Below, in pieces: positions 19,091-27,711 of a DNA stretch of 64,000 nucleotides. Position numbers and translations under genes: made by a program. The stretch's first letter is position 1. Every line of letters starts with the position of its first letter. The notes below the pieces were generated by a model that was not told the origin of the DNA, searched no databases, and saw only the letters and a program-made list of their open reading frames with translations. Source of the DNA: Allobosea sp. BH3 (GTDB taxonomy: Bacteria > Pseudomonadota > Alphaproteobacteria > Rhizobiales > Beijerinckiaceae); NCBI RefSeq assembly GCF_025499465.1, contig NZ_JAIMCA010000004.1, forward strand, positions 310,001-374,000, in the 5' to 3' direction.

Positions 19091-19203
19091 GATCACGATG
19101 ACCTTGGATCGATTCGATCCAAAATCACAAAACGTGATCGTTTCCAGAAGGTGAGAGCGGGATTGATGCGAAAAACCGGCTTCCACTTTTTCACATCCCG
19201 CTC
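19091..19203. repeat. Two palindromic repeat units between murF and mraY
   Basis: The first unit (19091-19139) has outer arms GATCACG/CGTGATC and an inner TTGGATC/GATCCAA inverted repeat. The second (19155-19203) has arms GAGCGGG/CCCGCTC around an AAAACCGG..CCACTTTTTC core. The second core reappears in related form at 56435-56482. They look like dispersed Rhizobiales-type intergenic repeats lodged inside the operon; they may fold in the mRNA. Confidence 0.75.
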
Positions 19204-19209
19204 TTGGGG

Positions 19210-20637
19210 TCAGTCTTCGGCAGGCACGGCAGGAAAGCGCGCGAGGATCGCCTTGACGATCGGCCCCATGCGCGAGCCCAGCGACCCCTTCACCGTGATG
19301 ACATCGCCGGCACGGATCGCATCGAGCACGAGCGGCTCCAGGTCGCCCGCTCCGGGGGCATAAGCCCCTCGCATGGCCGAAGGCAAGCTCTCATAGAGCC
19401 CTTTCATCAGCGGCCCGCACGCGAAAACCTTGTCGATGGCGTTGGCGTTGAGCGGCTCGGCCAGCCCCTTGTGCAACTGCTCGCCGGTCGGCCCGAGTTC
19501 CAGCATGTCCCCGAGCACGGCGATGCGCCGTCCCCGCCCCTCCACAGGCAGCCGGCCCAGATTCTCGATCGCGGCGCGCATCGAAGCCGGGTTGCCGTTG
19601 TAGCTCTCGTCGAGCAGCGTGATCGGCCCGCCCGGCGCCTGCAGGATCTGCCGCGCGCCGCGCCCGACAGGCGGCTTGAGATCGCCGAGCGCCAGCGCTG
19701 CGAGCGCGAGGTCCGCGCCGAGCGCATGGACGACCGCCAGCACGCCGAGCGAGTTCAGCACGATGTGCTTGCCCGGACTGCCGAGACGATAGGCCACAGC
19801 CTCGCCGAAGACGCGCGCCTCGACCGTCGACATATCGGGCTTCAGCGCGCAGGAGACGAGCCGCACATCCGCATCCGGGCTTTCACCGAAGGTGATGATA
19901 CGGCCCGCCGGCCCCGACTTCGCGATATCGCGCAGCAGCTCGGATTGCGGGATGTCGGCGTTGACGATGGCCGTGCCGCCCTTTTCCAGCTCCCAGAAGA
20001 CGCCGGCCTTCTCCTCGGCGATGCCCTCGACCGAGGCGAAGGCGGCCAGATGCACCGGCTGGATCGTGGTGATGATCGAGACCTGCGGGCGCACCAGCCG
20101 CGCCAGCGGCAGGATCTCGCCGGGGCTGTTCATGCCGATCTCGTAGACGCCATAGGCAATATCGGCCGGGGTGCGCACCAGCGTCAGCGGCACGCCCCAA
20201 TGGTTGTTGTAGGAGGCGACCGGCGCATGGGTCTTGCCCTGCCGGGAGAGCACGAGGCGCAGCGCCTCCTTCGTCCCCGTCTTGCCGACGGAGCCCGTCA
20301 CGGCGACGATACCCGCTTTGAGCTGCGCGCGACGCGCGGCTCCCGCCTGCTCCATCGCCTTCAGCACGTCCGGCACGATGGCCAGCGCCCCAATCCCGGT
20401 GAATGCCGCCGCATGCTCCTCGTCGATCACGGCGAGCGCCGCACCCTTGTCGAGGGCAGCCTTGACGAAATCATGCCCGTCGCGGGCCTCGCCCTTGATG
20501 GCGAAGAAGACGTCGCCGGGCTCCAGCGTGCGGGTGTCGATCGAGGCGCCGGTCACTGCCGGCGGCACAGCGCCTTCGGCACGTCCGCCCAGCGCGGCGA
20601 TCAGCTTGTCTCCGGTCCAGAGCGGGGCGCTCATCAT
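19210..20637 (-). CDS. murF: UDP-MurNAc-tripeptide--D-alanyl-D-alanine ligase MurF
   Basis: Ligase that adds the D-Ala-D-Ala dipeptide to the UDP-MurNAc-tripeptide, using the product of a Ddl ligase. The ATP loop is VTGSVGKTGTKEAL, and the domain-3 motif LLDESYNGNPASMRAAI is typical of MurF. It has 475 residues. Its ATG overlaps the murE stop by 4 bases (20634-20637). MurF is intact although the cluster's ddl gene is decayed, so its dipeptide substrate must come from a Ddl encoded elsewhere. Confidence 0.98.
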   Translation of the reverse strand: MMSAPLWTGDKLIAALGGRAEGAVPPAVTGASIDTRTLEPGDVFFAIKGEARDGHDFVKAALDKGAALAVIDEEHAAAFTGIGALAIVPDVLKAMEQAGAARRAQLKAGIVAVTGSVGKTGTKEALRLVLSRQGKTHAPVASYNNHWGVPLTLVRTPADIAYGVYEIGMNSPGEILPLARLVRPQVSIITTIQPVHLAAFASVEGIAEEKAGVFWELEKGGTAIVNADIPQSELLRDIAKSGPAGRIITFGESPDADVRLVSCALKPDMSTVEARVFGEAVAYRLGSPGKHIVLNSLGVLAVVHALGADLALAALALGDLKPPVGRGARQILQAPGGPITLLDESYNGNPASMRAAIENLGRLPVEGRGRRIAVLGDMLELGPTGEQLHKGLAEPLNANAIDKVFACGPLMKGLYESLPSAMRGAYAPGAGDLEPLVLDAIRAGDVITVKGSLGSRMGPIVKAILARFPAVPAED

Positions 20638-22082
20638 CCAATCTCCGATAGCGCTTTCCGCACCACGTCGTGGTCCGAGAAAGGCAGCGTGCGGTCGCCT
20701 ATGATCTGGCCGGTTTCATGGCCTTTTCCGGCAACGACCAGCAAATCCCCAGGCGTCAGCATGCACACCGCGCTTCTGATCGCCTCCTCGCGGTCGCCGA
20801 TCTCCAGGAGCTTCGGCGAACTCGCCATGATCTCGGCCCGGATCGTCGCCGGGTCCTCGCTCCGCGGATTGTCGTCGGTGACGATGGCGATATCGGCCTT
20901 CTCCGCGGCGATGGCGCCCATCAGCGGGCGTTTGCCTTTGTCGCGGTCTCCGCCGCAGCCGAAGACGCAGATCAGCCGGCCCGTCGCATAGCGGCGCAAG
21001 GTCGTCAGAACCGCAGCCAGCGCATCGGGCTTATGGGCGTAGTCGACCACGACGAGCCCGCCATTGGCCTCCCCGACCCGTTCGAGCCGCCCGGCCACGC
21101 CCTTAAGGCCGGAGATCGCCCGCAGTGCCGCCGCCTTGTCCTCGCCCGTCGCAATCGCGAGGGCCGCGGCCACGAGCGCATTGCCTGCCATGAAGTCCCC
21201 GACCAGCGGCAGATCGACCGAGAGCTCCTTGCCGTCGAACCCGATGGTCAGGCGCTGCGAGAAGCCATCACGCGTATTGGCCAGCAGTTTCAGCGTCTCG
21301 CCCTTATGACCGATGCCGATCAGCGGATGGCCCGCCGCGACGGCAGCCTCTGCCGCTTCGATGGCGTAGGGCTCGTCCCGGTTGACCACGACCGGGGCTC
21401 CGTCCGGCAGCAGCGCCCAGAGGCGCAGCTTCGCCGCGAGATAGTTCTCCACCGTGGGATGATAATCGAGATGGTCGCGCCCGAGATTGAGGAAGGCGCC
21501 GGCCTTCAGCCTCACCCCGTCGAGCCGGTGCTGGTCGAGGCCATGCGAGGAGGCTTCCATCGCAAGATGCGTGATGCCCTCCCCGGCCAGTTGATCGAGC
21601 GAGGCGTGGAGCGAGAGCGGATCCGGGGTTGTCAGCGAGCCGTAATCGGCGCCCTTCGCCGTCACCACGCCGATCGTGCCGAGGCTCGCCGATTCATGGC
21701 CCAGCGCCTGGAAGATCTGGCGGGTGAAATCGGCCACGGAGGATTTGCCGCTCGTCCCCGTCACAGCGACGATGGTGCCGGGCTGGCGCGGGTGCACCCG
21801 CGCCGCCGCAAGCGCCAGCGCCAACCGCGGGTCCCCGACCTGCGCGAAGGCGACCAGCTCCGGTAGTTCCGCGGGCCGCGGCTGTCCGGAGACCACGGCC
21901 ACGGCGCCGCGCACGACGGCATCGGTGATGAAGCGCGCCCCGTCCGCCTTGGCGCCGGCCAGCGCAACGAAGACATCCCCGGGCGCCACCTTGCGGCTGT
22001 CGAAGGCAACGCCGCCAACGTCGAGGCCAGCGGCACCGGCATCGAAAGCCCCGGGGAAGAGTTGGCCGAGGTTCCAGGACAT
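20634..22082 (-). CDS. murE: UDP-MurNAc-L-alanyl-D-glutamate--2,6-diaminopimelate ligase MurE
   Basis: Adds meso-diaminopimelate to UDP-MurNAc-L-Ala-D-Glu. The ATP loop is VTGTSGKSSVADF, and the motif DNPR in IVTDDNPRSEDP is the marker of DAP (not lysine) specificity. I start it at ATG 22082 (SWNLGQLFPG); an in-frame ATG at 22094 is equally open and would add four residues. It overlaps murF by 4 bases. The 167-base gap to ftsI holds palindromic repeats. Confidence 0.98.
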   Translation of the reverse strand: MSWNLGQLFPGAFDAGAAGLDVGGVAFDSRKVAPGDVFVALAGAKADGARFITDAVVRGAVAVVSGQPRPAELPELVAFAQVGDPRLALALAAARVHPRQPGTIVAVTGTSGKSSVADFTRQIFQALGHESASLGTIGVVTAKGADYGSLTTPDPLSLHASLDQLAGEGITHLAMEASSHGLDQHRLDGVRLKAGAFLNLGRDHLDYHPTVENYLAAKLRLWALLPDGAPVVVNRDEPYAIEAAEAAVAAGHPLIGIGHKGETLKLLANTRDGFSQRLTIGFDGKELSVDLPLVGDFMAGNALVAAALAIATGEDKAAALRAISGLKGVAGRLERVGEANGGLVVVDYAHKPDALAAVLTTLRRYATGRLICVFGCGGDRDKGKRPLMGAIAAEKADIAIVTDDNPRSEDPATIRAEIMASSPKLLEIGDREEAIRSAVCMLTPGDLLVVAGKGHETGQIIGDRTLPFSDHDVVRKALSEIG

Positions 22083-22120
22083 CGAACTCACCATTCCGTT
22101 GTCATATCCGGCAACAGGGC

Positions 22121-22224
22121 GTCATTCTCGGGCGGAGCGAAGCGCAGACCCGAGAATCTCCAGCCGGAGGAGGTTCAGGAGCCTCTTGCGTCACGAGATG
22201 CTCGGGTCAAGCCCGAGCATGACG
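22121..22224. repeat. Pair of palindromic repeats between ftsI and murE
   Basis: Unit one has arms ATTCTCGGG (22124-22132) and CCCGAGAAT (22149-22157). Unit two has arms ATGCTCGGG (22198-22206) and CCCGAGCAT (22212-22220). The second type recurs at 26304-26326. They look like dispersed intergenic elements sitting inside the dcw transcription unit. Confidence 0.75.
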
Positions 22225-22249
22225 GCATGCGATCCGCCATCGTCAAGCC

Positions 22250-24028
22250 TCAGCGGGAACCCCAGGCGCCGAGCCTCGCCATCAGCGGGAAGGGCGAAGG
22301 CGGCGCGTCGAAGCGCGGCGTCAGCCCCAGCAGCGGCGCGGCACGCTCGATCAGCTTGCCCGTGGTAATGCCGGCATTCCAGGCCGCGGTCGAGTAGCCG
22401 CCGCTCTCGGCATAGCCCTTCGGCTCGTCATAGATCGCGAGGAAGAGGTACTTCGGCTTGTCCGAGGGCGCGATGGCCGTGAAGGTCGTGAAGTTCTTGT
22501 TCTTCGCATAGCGGCCGTTGATGACCTTTTCGGCCGTGCCGGTCTTGCCGCCAACGAAGTAGCCGGGAACGTCAGCCTTGCGGGCCGAGCCCTTCTCGCC
22601 GTTCAGCCGCATGATGAAGCGCATCGCCTCGGAGGTCTCGGGCTTGATGACGCGGATCGCCGTCTTCTTCGCGTCCTCCTCGCTGCGCTGCAGGAAGGTC
22701 GGCTTGATCAGGTAGCCGCCATTCACCAGCGAGCCGACCGCGGCCAGCGCCTGGATCGGCGCGACGGCGAGGCCATGGCCGAAGGCGATGGTCGCGGTGT
22801 TGATCTCGCCCCAGCGCCCGGGAACGATCGGCGCCGCGCTTTCCGGCAGCTCGGTCGTCATCCGGTCGAGCTGCCACATCTTCTTGAGGAACGCCTTGTG
22901 GCCCTCGACACCGACGGCGAGCGCCATCTTGATCGAGCCCATGTTCGACGAGTGCAGGAAGACCTCCGGCACTGTCAGCGTGCGGCCGGTGCCGTGGTAT
23001 TCCTTGATGACCTGCCGGCCGAAACGCATCATGCCGCCGGCGGTCGAGTAGGTCGAATTGATGTTGGCCTTGCCGGAATCCAGCGCCATCGCGATGGTCA
23101 GCGCCTTGAAGGTCGAGCCCATCTCGTAGACGCCGACATTCATCCGGTTGATCCGGTCCTTCTCCAGCGCGTCGACGGGGGTATTCGGGTCGAAATCCGG
23201 CAGCGAGGCCAGCGCGATCATCTCGCCGGTGGTGACGTCCATGATCGCGCCCGCCGCGGCGATGGCCTTGAAGCGCTCCATGCCCTTCATCAGCTCGTCG
23301 CGCAGCAGATGCTGCACCCGCAGGTCGATCGAGAGCCGGAGCGGCTTGAGATCGGTCGATTCCGTCGCGAATCCCGCGCCGTTGAGGTCCTGCAGCCCCT
23401 GCGAGTCGATGTATTTCTCGATGCCGGCGATGCCGACATTGTCGATATTGGCGAAGCCGAGGATGTGGGCCGCCGCCGGCCCGTTCGGATAGACGCGCTT
23501 GTTCTCTGGCACGAAGCCGACGCCGGGGATGCCGAGCCGGTGAACCTCGGCCTGCTGGCGCGGCGTGATTTCGCGCTGGACCCAGACGAAGCCCTTCTTG
23601 GTGCCGAGCTTCTCGCGCAGGTCCTTGGCGTCGAGGTCCGGAAGGACGGCTGTCAGCAGCTCGGTCGCCTCGTCCTTGTCCAATATCTTGCGGGGCTCGG
23701 CGAAGACCGAGACCGTACGGATATCGGTCGCCATCACCTCGCCGTTGCGGTCGACGATGTCCGGCCGCGCGGCGGAGGTGGCCGTGGCGGTCGCGCGGCG
23801 CAGGCCGACCTGCTCGTTCGGCAGCGTCGCCAGCATCACGAGCCGGCCCGTGATGCCGGCGAACAACACGGTGAAGCCGAGGATGATGAGGCCGACGCGC
23901 GGCTCGCTCTTCTCTCCGCTCATGCGGAAGACGTCGCGCAGCCAGGAGAGGCGCCCGCGCCGCGGCGCAGTCTGAGTGGCCTCGCTCGCCTCGTCCATCG
24001 CCGCCTCGTTCTCCGTCTGGTGGGTCAT
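22250..24028 (-). CDS. ftsI: Septal peptidoglycan transpeptidase FtsI (PBP3)
   Basis: Class B penicillin-binding protein that cross-links septal peptidoglycan with FtsW. One membrane anchor (about residues 45-67, VGLIILGFTVLFAGITG) is followed by the dimerisation domain and the transpeptidase domain with SxxK as STFK near residue 303, SSN near 361 and KTGTAEK near 493. The frame is open to 24250, but that stretch is a shadow of ftsL; ATG 24028 overlaps the ftsL stop by 4 bases and gives 592 residues. Confidence 0.97.
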   Translation of the reverse strand: MTHQTENEAAMDEASEATQTAPRRGRLSWLRDVFRMSGEKSEPRVGLIILGFTVLFAGITGRLVMLATLPNEQVGLRRATATATSAARPDIVDRNGEVMATDIRTVSVFAEPRKILDKDEATELLTAVLPDLDAKDLREKLGTKKGFVWVQREITPRQQAEVHRLGIPGVGFVPENKRVYPNGPAAAHILGFANIDNVGIAGIEKYIDSQGLQDLNGAGFATESTDLKPLRLSIDLRVQHLLRDELMKGMERFKAIAAAGAIMDVTTGEMIALASLPDFDPNTPVDALEKDRINRMNVGVYEMGSTFKALTIAMALDSGKANINSTYSTAGGMMRFGRQVIKEYHGTGRTLTVPEVFLHSSNMGSIKMALAVGVEGHKAFLKKMWQLDRMTTELPESAAPIVPGRWGEINTATIAFGHGLAVAPIQALAAVGSLVNGGYLIKPTFLQRSEEDAKKTAIRVIKPETSEAMRFIMRLNGEKGSARKADVPGYFVGGKTGTAEKVINGRYAKNKNFTTFTAIAPSDKPKYLFLAIYDEPKGYAESGGYSTAAWNAGITTGKLIERAAPLLGLTPRFDAPPSPFPLMARLGAWGSR

Positions 24029-24411
24029 GGCAAGGGCCCGGGCGTCGTGCCGCCTGCCTTGGTGCTCTTCGGCGTCTCGGTGGGAACCCCCAGCCCGAGA
24101 TCCTCGAGCTTGCGGCCGATGGTATCGACCTTCGGGCCGCGATTGGGAATTTCGGAGGCCTTCACGACCTGCGTCGCGGCGAAGGCCTGCAAATCGAGAT
24201 GCCGCTCGGCCAGCGTCTGGATGCGGTCCGGCCGGTTGAGGAACTGCCACTCGGCCTTGAGCACGGCGATAGCGTCGCGCTCGCGCTGGGTCTTGGCCCG
24301 GATCTTCTGGAGCTGCTCGTTCTCGAGCGTCGTCTCGTATTTGACGGAATAGGCATAGACCGCCGAGGAGACCAGCGCGCCGATCGCGATGACATGCAGG
24401 AGCTTGATCAC
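24025..24411 (-). CDS. ftsL: Cell division protein FtsL
   Basis: Small bitopic divisome protein of 128 residues. It has an N-terminal membrane segment (MIKLLHVIAIGALVSSAVYA), then a heptad-like periplasmic helix (YETTLENEQLQKIRAKTQRE) and the typical LNRPDRIQTLAERHLDLQ segment, ending in a Pro/Gly-rich tail. It lies 3 bases after rsmH and overlaps ftsI by 4, exactly the expected place. Confidence 0.94.
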   Translation of the reverse strand: MIKLLHVIAIGALVSSAVYAYSVKYETTLENEQLQKIRAKTQRERDAIAVLKAEWQFLNRPDRIQTLAERHLDLQAFAATQVVKASEIPNRGPKVDTIGRKLEDLGLGVPTETPKSTKAGGTTPGPLP

Positions 24412-24414
24412 GCT

Positions 24415-25455
24415 TCAGGGCCTCCGGCGCGGCTGCGGATCGGGAACGGTCGAGAGCGCGACGAGCCCCGGCTCGGCCCGCCTTGCGGGGGCGGCATTGC
24501 GTTCGGCGGCGCGCAGCTTGGCCGAGCGAGCCCGCGGATTGGCCCGCATCTCGGCCTCGGAAGGCGCGACCGCGCCCTTGACGACGAGGCTGAAGGTCGG
24601 TTGCGCCGCCGCGACGGCTGGCGCATGGCGGGAGCCCGTCGGCACCCGGCCGGAGCGCTCGGCGAAGAACTGCTTGACGATGCGGTCCTCCAGCGAATGG
24701 AAGGTCACAACGACCAAACGCCCGCCCGGCTTGAGCACGGTTTCGGCCGCATGCAGCGCCCTGACCAGTTCGCCAAGCTCGTCATTGACCGCGATGCGCA
24801 AGGCCTGGAACACTCGCGTCGCCGGATGCGCACCGCCAGGCTCCCCGCGCACGATGCCGGCGACGAGGTCCGCGAGCTGCTTCGTCGTGGCAATAGGCGC
24901 CTTGCGCCTGGCCTCGATCACGGCGCGTGCCACGGCGCGCGAGCGGCGCTCCTCGCCGTAATGGTAGAAGATGTTCGCCAGCAGCCCTTCCTCGGCCTCG
25001 TTGACGATGTCGGCGGCGCTCTGCCCCGCCCCGCTCATGCGCATGTCGAGCGGCCCGTCGAAGCGGAACGAGAAGCCGCGCTCCGCCTGATCGATCTGCA
25101 TCGAGGATATGCCGATATCGAGCACGACGCCGTCGAGCGGGGCCATGCCATGGCGCTCCGCTTCCTCGGCAAGTTCCCCGAAGCAGGCCTGCGAAAGCTT
25201 CAGCCGCCCGCCCATCGCGGCAACGAGTTCGGCGCCGCCGGCGATCGCGGTCGGATCGCGGTCGAGCCCGAGCAGCGTCGCGCTGGGTGCGACCTCCAGG
25301 ATCGCGCGCGAATAGCCACCCGCACCGAAAGTGCCGTCGAGATAGCGCCCGCCGGCCTTGGGCGCGAGCGCCTCCAGCACCTCGGCCAGAAGCACGGGCA
25401 CATGACGGGCCGGTCCGCCAATGGCTCCACCGGGGTGGTCGCCATTGCCCGTCAT
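24415..25455 (-). CDS. rsmH: 16S rRNA (cytosine-1402-N4)-methyltransferase RsmH (MraW)
   Basis: SAM-dependent methyltransferase acting on C1402 of 16S rRNA. The SAM loop [14 protein letters not shown] and the segment [21 protein letters not shown] (shown only in part in most families, strongly RsmH-like) are present, followed by [15 protein letters not shown]. It starts at ATG 25455, overlapping the mraZ stop by 4 bases; the upstream open frame to 26118 is a shadow of mraZ. It has 346 residues. Confidence 0.97.
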   Translation of the reverse strand: MTGNGDHPGGAIGGPARHVPVLLAEVLEALAPKAGGRYLDGTFGAGGYSRAILEVAPSATLLGLDRDPTAIAGGAELVAAMGGRLKLSQACFGELAEEAERHGMAPLDGVVLDIGISSMQIDQAERGFSFRFDGPLDMRMSGAGQSAADIVNEAEEGLLANIFYHYGEERRSRAVARAVIEARRKAPIATTKQLADLVAGIVRGEPGGAHPATRVFQALRIAVNDELGELVRALHAAETVLKPGGRLVVVTFHSLEDRIVKQFFAERSGRVPTGSRHAPAVAAAQPTFSLVVKGAVAPSEAEMRANPRARSAKLRAAERNAAPARRAEPGLVALSTVPDPQPRRRP

Positions 25456-25949
25456 GTGCCCGCACCCCCGGCCGGAGGGACCAGCCCTCCGGCAGAAGGA
25501 ACGAGGCCGCCAAGCGTCCGCTTGACGTCGCGCAGCCGTGTCCGCGCCGCATCGAGATGCGCGCGGAAGCGTTCCGGCTCCCAGATCTGGAATTTGTGGC
25601 CGTGCCCGACGAAGGTCACGGCATCGCCGATGCCGGCATGCGCCTTCAGCGCCTCGCTCAGCATGATACGCCCCTCCGGATCGACCTTCAGCACCTCCGA
25701 GGTGCCGTTGAGCGCCGTCGAAAGCAGCTCCCACTCGTCCGAAAAGGGCGAGAAGCGCGCCAGGATGTCGTCGATCGTCGCCCGCAGCGCGTTGCCGCCG
25801 GCATCCAGCGCCGGCAGGTCGAGCCCCTGATGGACGTAGAGCCCCTCGTACCCGTCCTTGGCCAGGACGGAGCGGAAACCGGAAGGAATGGAGACGCGCC
25901 CCTTGGCGTCGAGCCGATTGGTGAAGTTCGAGACGAAGCGGTCCGTCAA
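25452..25949 (-). CDS. mraZ: Transcriptional regulator MraZ
   Basis: AbrB-fold DNA-binding protein with two MraZ repeats. The first contains [17 protein letters not shown] (about residues 10-26), the second [17 protein letters not shown] (about 87-103). It is 165 residues, with a Gly/Pro-rich tail. It starts at TTG 25949, preceded by a strong GGGAGG; no ATG fits. It is the first gene of the dcw cluster and, by family knowledge, represses its own promoter by binding TGGG repeats, which are present upstream at 26098-26141. Confidence 0.95.
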   Translation of the reverse strand: MTDRFVSNFTNRLDAKGRVSIPSGFRSVLAKDGYEGLYVHQGLDLPALDAGGNALRATIDDILARFSPFSDEWELLSTALNGTSEVLKVDPEGRIMLSEALKAHAGIGDAVTFVGHGHKFQIWEPERFRAHLDAARTRLRDVKRTLGGLVPSAGGLVPPAGGAGT

Positions 25950-26097
25950 CGCCGCCTCCCGGCCTGCTCTTCACATCTTCGCCGCGCCAAACGGCGGGCG
26001 GCGGAAAGTCGCCCCGTCGAAGCAGGCAAAGCTCAGGCGAGGGCCAAATTCCGCGCGGCACACGGAGCTTGACCTGACGATTGCCTGCCGGCTTCGA

Positions 26098-26141
26098 CGG
26101 GATGATTTGGGATAGCATGGGCGATCATGGGCGTCAATGGA
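26098..26141 (-). promoter_or_regulatory. mraZ promoter overlapped by MraZ-type operator repeats
   Basis: On the plus strand xGGG cores stand at 26098, 26108, 26118 and 26128, with TGGA at 26138: a strict 10-base period, as in known MraZ-binding regions (TGGGN with 5-base spacers). On the minus strand the same bases hold TTGACG (26137-26132), a 17-base spacer and TATCCC (26114-26109) inside GCTATCCC, close to the alphaproteobacterial housekeeping promoter. The repeats therefore cover both promoter elements, about 150 bases upstream of mraZ. Here the TGGG units read opposite to the gene. Confidence 0.75.
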
Positions 26142-26303
26142 ATCGCAAGCGCGAAGCAGCACCGGCGACGACTCCGGATCATCACAGACTGTTAAGGTTA
26201 AGTATCCGTAAATCATGCGGAATCGGCCCTGTCCCATGCCCGTGGGGCAGCGGCGAAGTCCGAGAACGGCTGAAGAAAAATTTCGAGGCCAGCGCCGGGC
26301 GTC

Positions 26304-26326
26304 ATGCTCGGGCTCGGCCCGAGCAT
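26304..26326. repeat. Short palindrome, same type as at 22198
   Basis: ATGCTCGGG and CCCGAGCAT arms around CTCGG; near-identical arms occur at 22198-22220. It lies in the 320-base stretch between the mraZ promoter and ohrR, which otherwise holds only the larger palindrome that follows. Confidence 0.7.
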
Positions 26327-26353
26327 CGCAGGACGGAAAAGCGCCCTCTCCGC

Positions 26354-26452
26354 CGTCATTGCGAGGAGCAAAGCGACGACGCAATCCAGGAGGGCTGGGT
26401 CGAGCGATTTAGCGCAATCCCCCTGGATTGCTTCGCTGCGCTCGCAATGACG
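26354..26452. repeat. 99-bp nested palindromic repeat element
   Basis: Outer arms CGTCATTGCGAG (26354-26365) and CTCGCAATGACG (26441-26452) are perfect 12-bp complements; inner arms GCAATCCAGG (26381-26390) and CCTGGATTGC (26422-26431) are also perfect. The layout and ends match a widespread class of proteobacterial dispersed palindromes. It ends 12 bases before the ohrR stop codon. Confidence 0.8.
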
Positions 26453-26464
26453 AAAGGCCCGGCC

Positions 26465-26953
26465 CTACTCCTCCCGCGACGACGCCAGAAGCGCGTCCCT
26501 GACCCGTGCCAGCCCCTCGCGCAGATCCCCGGCGCCAGGGGCCGTCGGCCCGAGCGCGCAGCCGATCGCCTCCTGCACGCCCTGCCCCTGCGCGCGCATC
26601 GCATCGCCCTTACCGGTCAGCCGGATGCGGACCTGCCGCTCGTCGGCCGCATCGCGCTCGCGTCGAATGAGCTCGGCGCTCTCCAGCCGCTTCAGCAGCG
26701 GCGTCAGCGTGCCGGAATCGAGCATCAGCTTTTCGCCCAGCGCCTTCACGGTCGGGCCGTCATCCTCCCACAATGCGAGCATGACGAGATATTGCGGATA
26801 GGTCAGGCCAAGCGCGGCCAGGATCGGGCGATAGGCCCGGTTGAAGGCGTGGCTCGCCTGATAAACCGCAAAGCACAGCTGCTGCCCCAGCCGCGGCGCA
26901 ACGCCCTCGCCCGTGCCCGCGCCTTCGACCGTGCCTTTGCCCTTCTGCGCCAT
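26465..26953 (-). CDS. ohrR: Organic hydroperoxide sensor OhrR (MarR family)
   Basis: MarR-family winged-helix repressor. The reactive cysteine lies at C27 in LGQQLCFAVYQASHAFNRAY, the usual OhrR sensing site. The recognition part reads GEKLMLDSGTLTPLLKRLE and the wing RRERDAADERQVRIRLT. I prefer ATG 26953 (with a GGGTGAG upstream, 162 residues) to GTG 26983. It is divergent from ohr, the classic arrangement: oxidation of the Cys releases OhrR from the shared promoter region. Confidence 0.92.
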   Translation of the reverse strand: MAQKGKGTVEGAGTGEGVAPRLGQQLCFAVYQASHAFNRAYRPILAALGLTYPQYLVMLALWEDDGPTVKALGEKLMLDSGTLTPLLKRLESAELIRRERDAADERQVRIRLTGKGDAMRAQGQGVQEAIGCALGPTAPGAGDLREGLARVRDALLASSREE

Positions 26954-27037
26954 CTCACCCTCACCGACCGCGTCAGCCTCCACGCAAAGCCTAAACCGGC
27001 CTCGTAATCAACTGTCGCCTCGCTTCAAATTTAGTTG

Positions 27038-27067
27038 TTGACAATCTAATTGCACACAATCTAAATA
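27038..27067 (+). promoter_or_regulatory. ohr promoter and probable OhrR operator
   Basis: TTGACA (27038-27043), an 18-base spacer and TAAATA (27062-27067) form a good promoter 36 bases before the ohr ATG. An AT-rich element with two CAATCTAA half-sites (27042-27049 area and 27057-27064 area) overlaps it and is a candidate OhrR site. Confidence 0.6.
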
Positions 27068-27102
27068 GCAACCATCGACCCGCAGACAGACAGGAGCACC
27101 CC

Positions 27103-27525
27103 ATGAAGATCCTCTACACCGCCCATGGTTCCGCCACCGGCGGCCGCGAAGGCCAGGCCGCGACCGATACCGGCAACGTCAAGCTCGTGCTGAACACCCC
27201 GAAGGAGCTCGGCGGCAGCGGCGGCGAGGGCACCAACCCGGAGCAGCTCTTTTCGATGGGCTATTCGGCCTGCTTCCTGGGCGCGCTGAAGTTCGTCGCC
27301 GGCAAGGAGAAGATCGCGATCCCGGCGGAAGCCAAGGTCAGCGCCGATGTCGGCATCGGCCCGCGCGACGACGGCCAGGGCTTCGGCATCGCCGCGAAGC
27401 TGACCATCTCGATCCCCGGCCTCGACAAGGCCGTGGTCGAGGACCTCGTCAAGAAGGCGCATGTGGTCTGCCCCTATTCGCATGCGACGCGGGGCAACAT
27501 CGAGACCGAGACGGTCGTCGCGTAA
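27103..27525 (+). CDS. ohr: Organic hydroperoxide resistance protein Ohr
   Basis: Thiol peroxidase of the Ohr/OsmC family that reduces organic (fatty acid) hydroperoxides using lipoyl thiols. The two catalytic cysteines are C57 (in GYSACFLGAL) and C123 (in HVVCPYSHATR). It has 140 residues, exact family length, and ends NIETETVV as usual. An AGGAG precedes the ATG. Divergent from ohrR. Confidence 0.97.
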   Translation: MKILYTAHGSATGGREGQAATDTGNVKLVLNTPKELGGSGGEGTNPEQLFSMGYSACFLGALKFVAGKEKIAIPAEAKVSADVGIGPRDDGQGFGIAAKLTISIPGLDKAVVEDLVKKAHVVCPYSHATRGNIETETVVA

Positions 27526-27550
27526 GGCGAAGACTTCCGACTGAAGCGCC

Positions 27551-27624
27551 GTCATCCCGGACGCAGCGAAGCGGAGATCCGGGATCCATCGAAGAGCGCC
27601 GCGCTTTATGATGGATTCCGGGTC
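27551..27624. repeat. Dispersed palindrome-like repeat after ohr
   Basis: GTCATCCCGGA..TCCGGGATCCAT followed by ATGGATTCCGGGTC gives overlapping inverted repeats (TCCCGGA/TCCGGGA and GGATCCAT/ATGGATTCC-like). It has the look of the Rhizobiales intergenic repeat starting CGTCATCCCGG. No terminator-like T-run. Confidence 0.6.
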
Positions 27625-27711
27625 GACCTTTGGCCGCCCGGGGCGACCCGCGTTCTGGAAAGATACGCAGAAAGTCGCGCGAGATGCCCGCCGGAGCAGA
27701 ATTCACGACGG

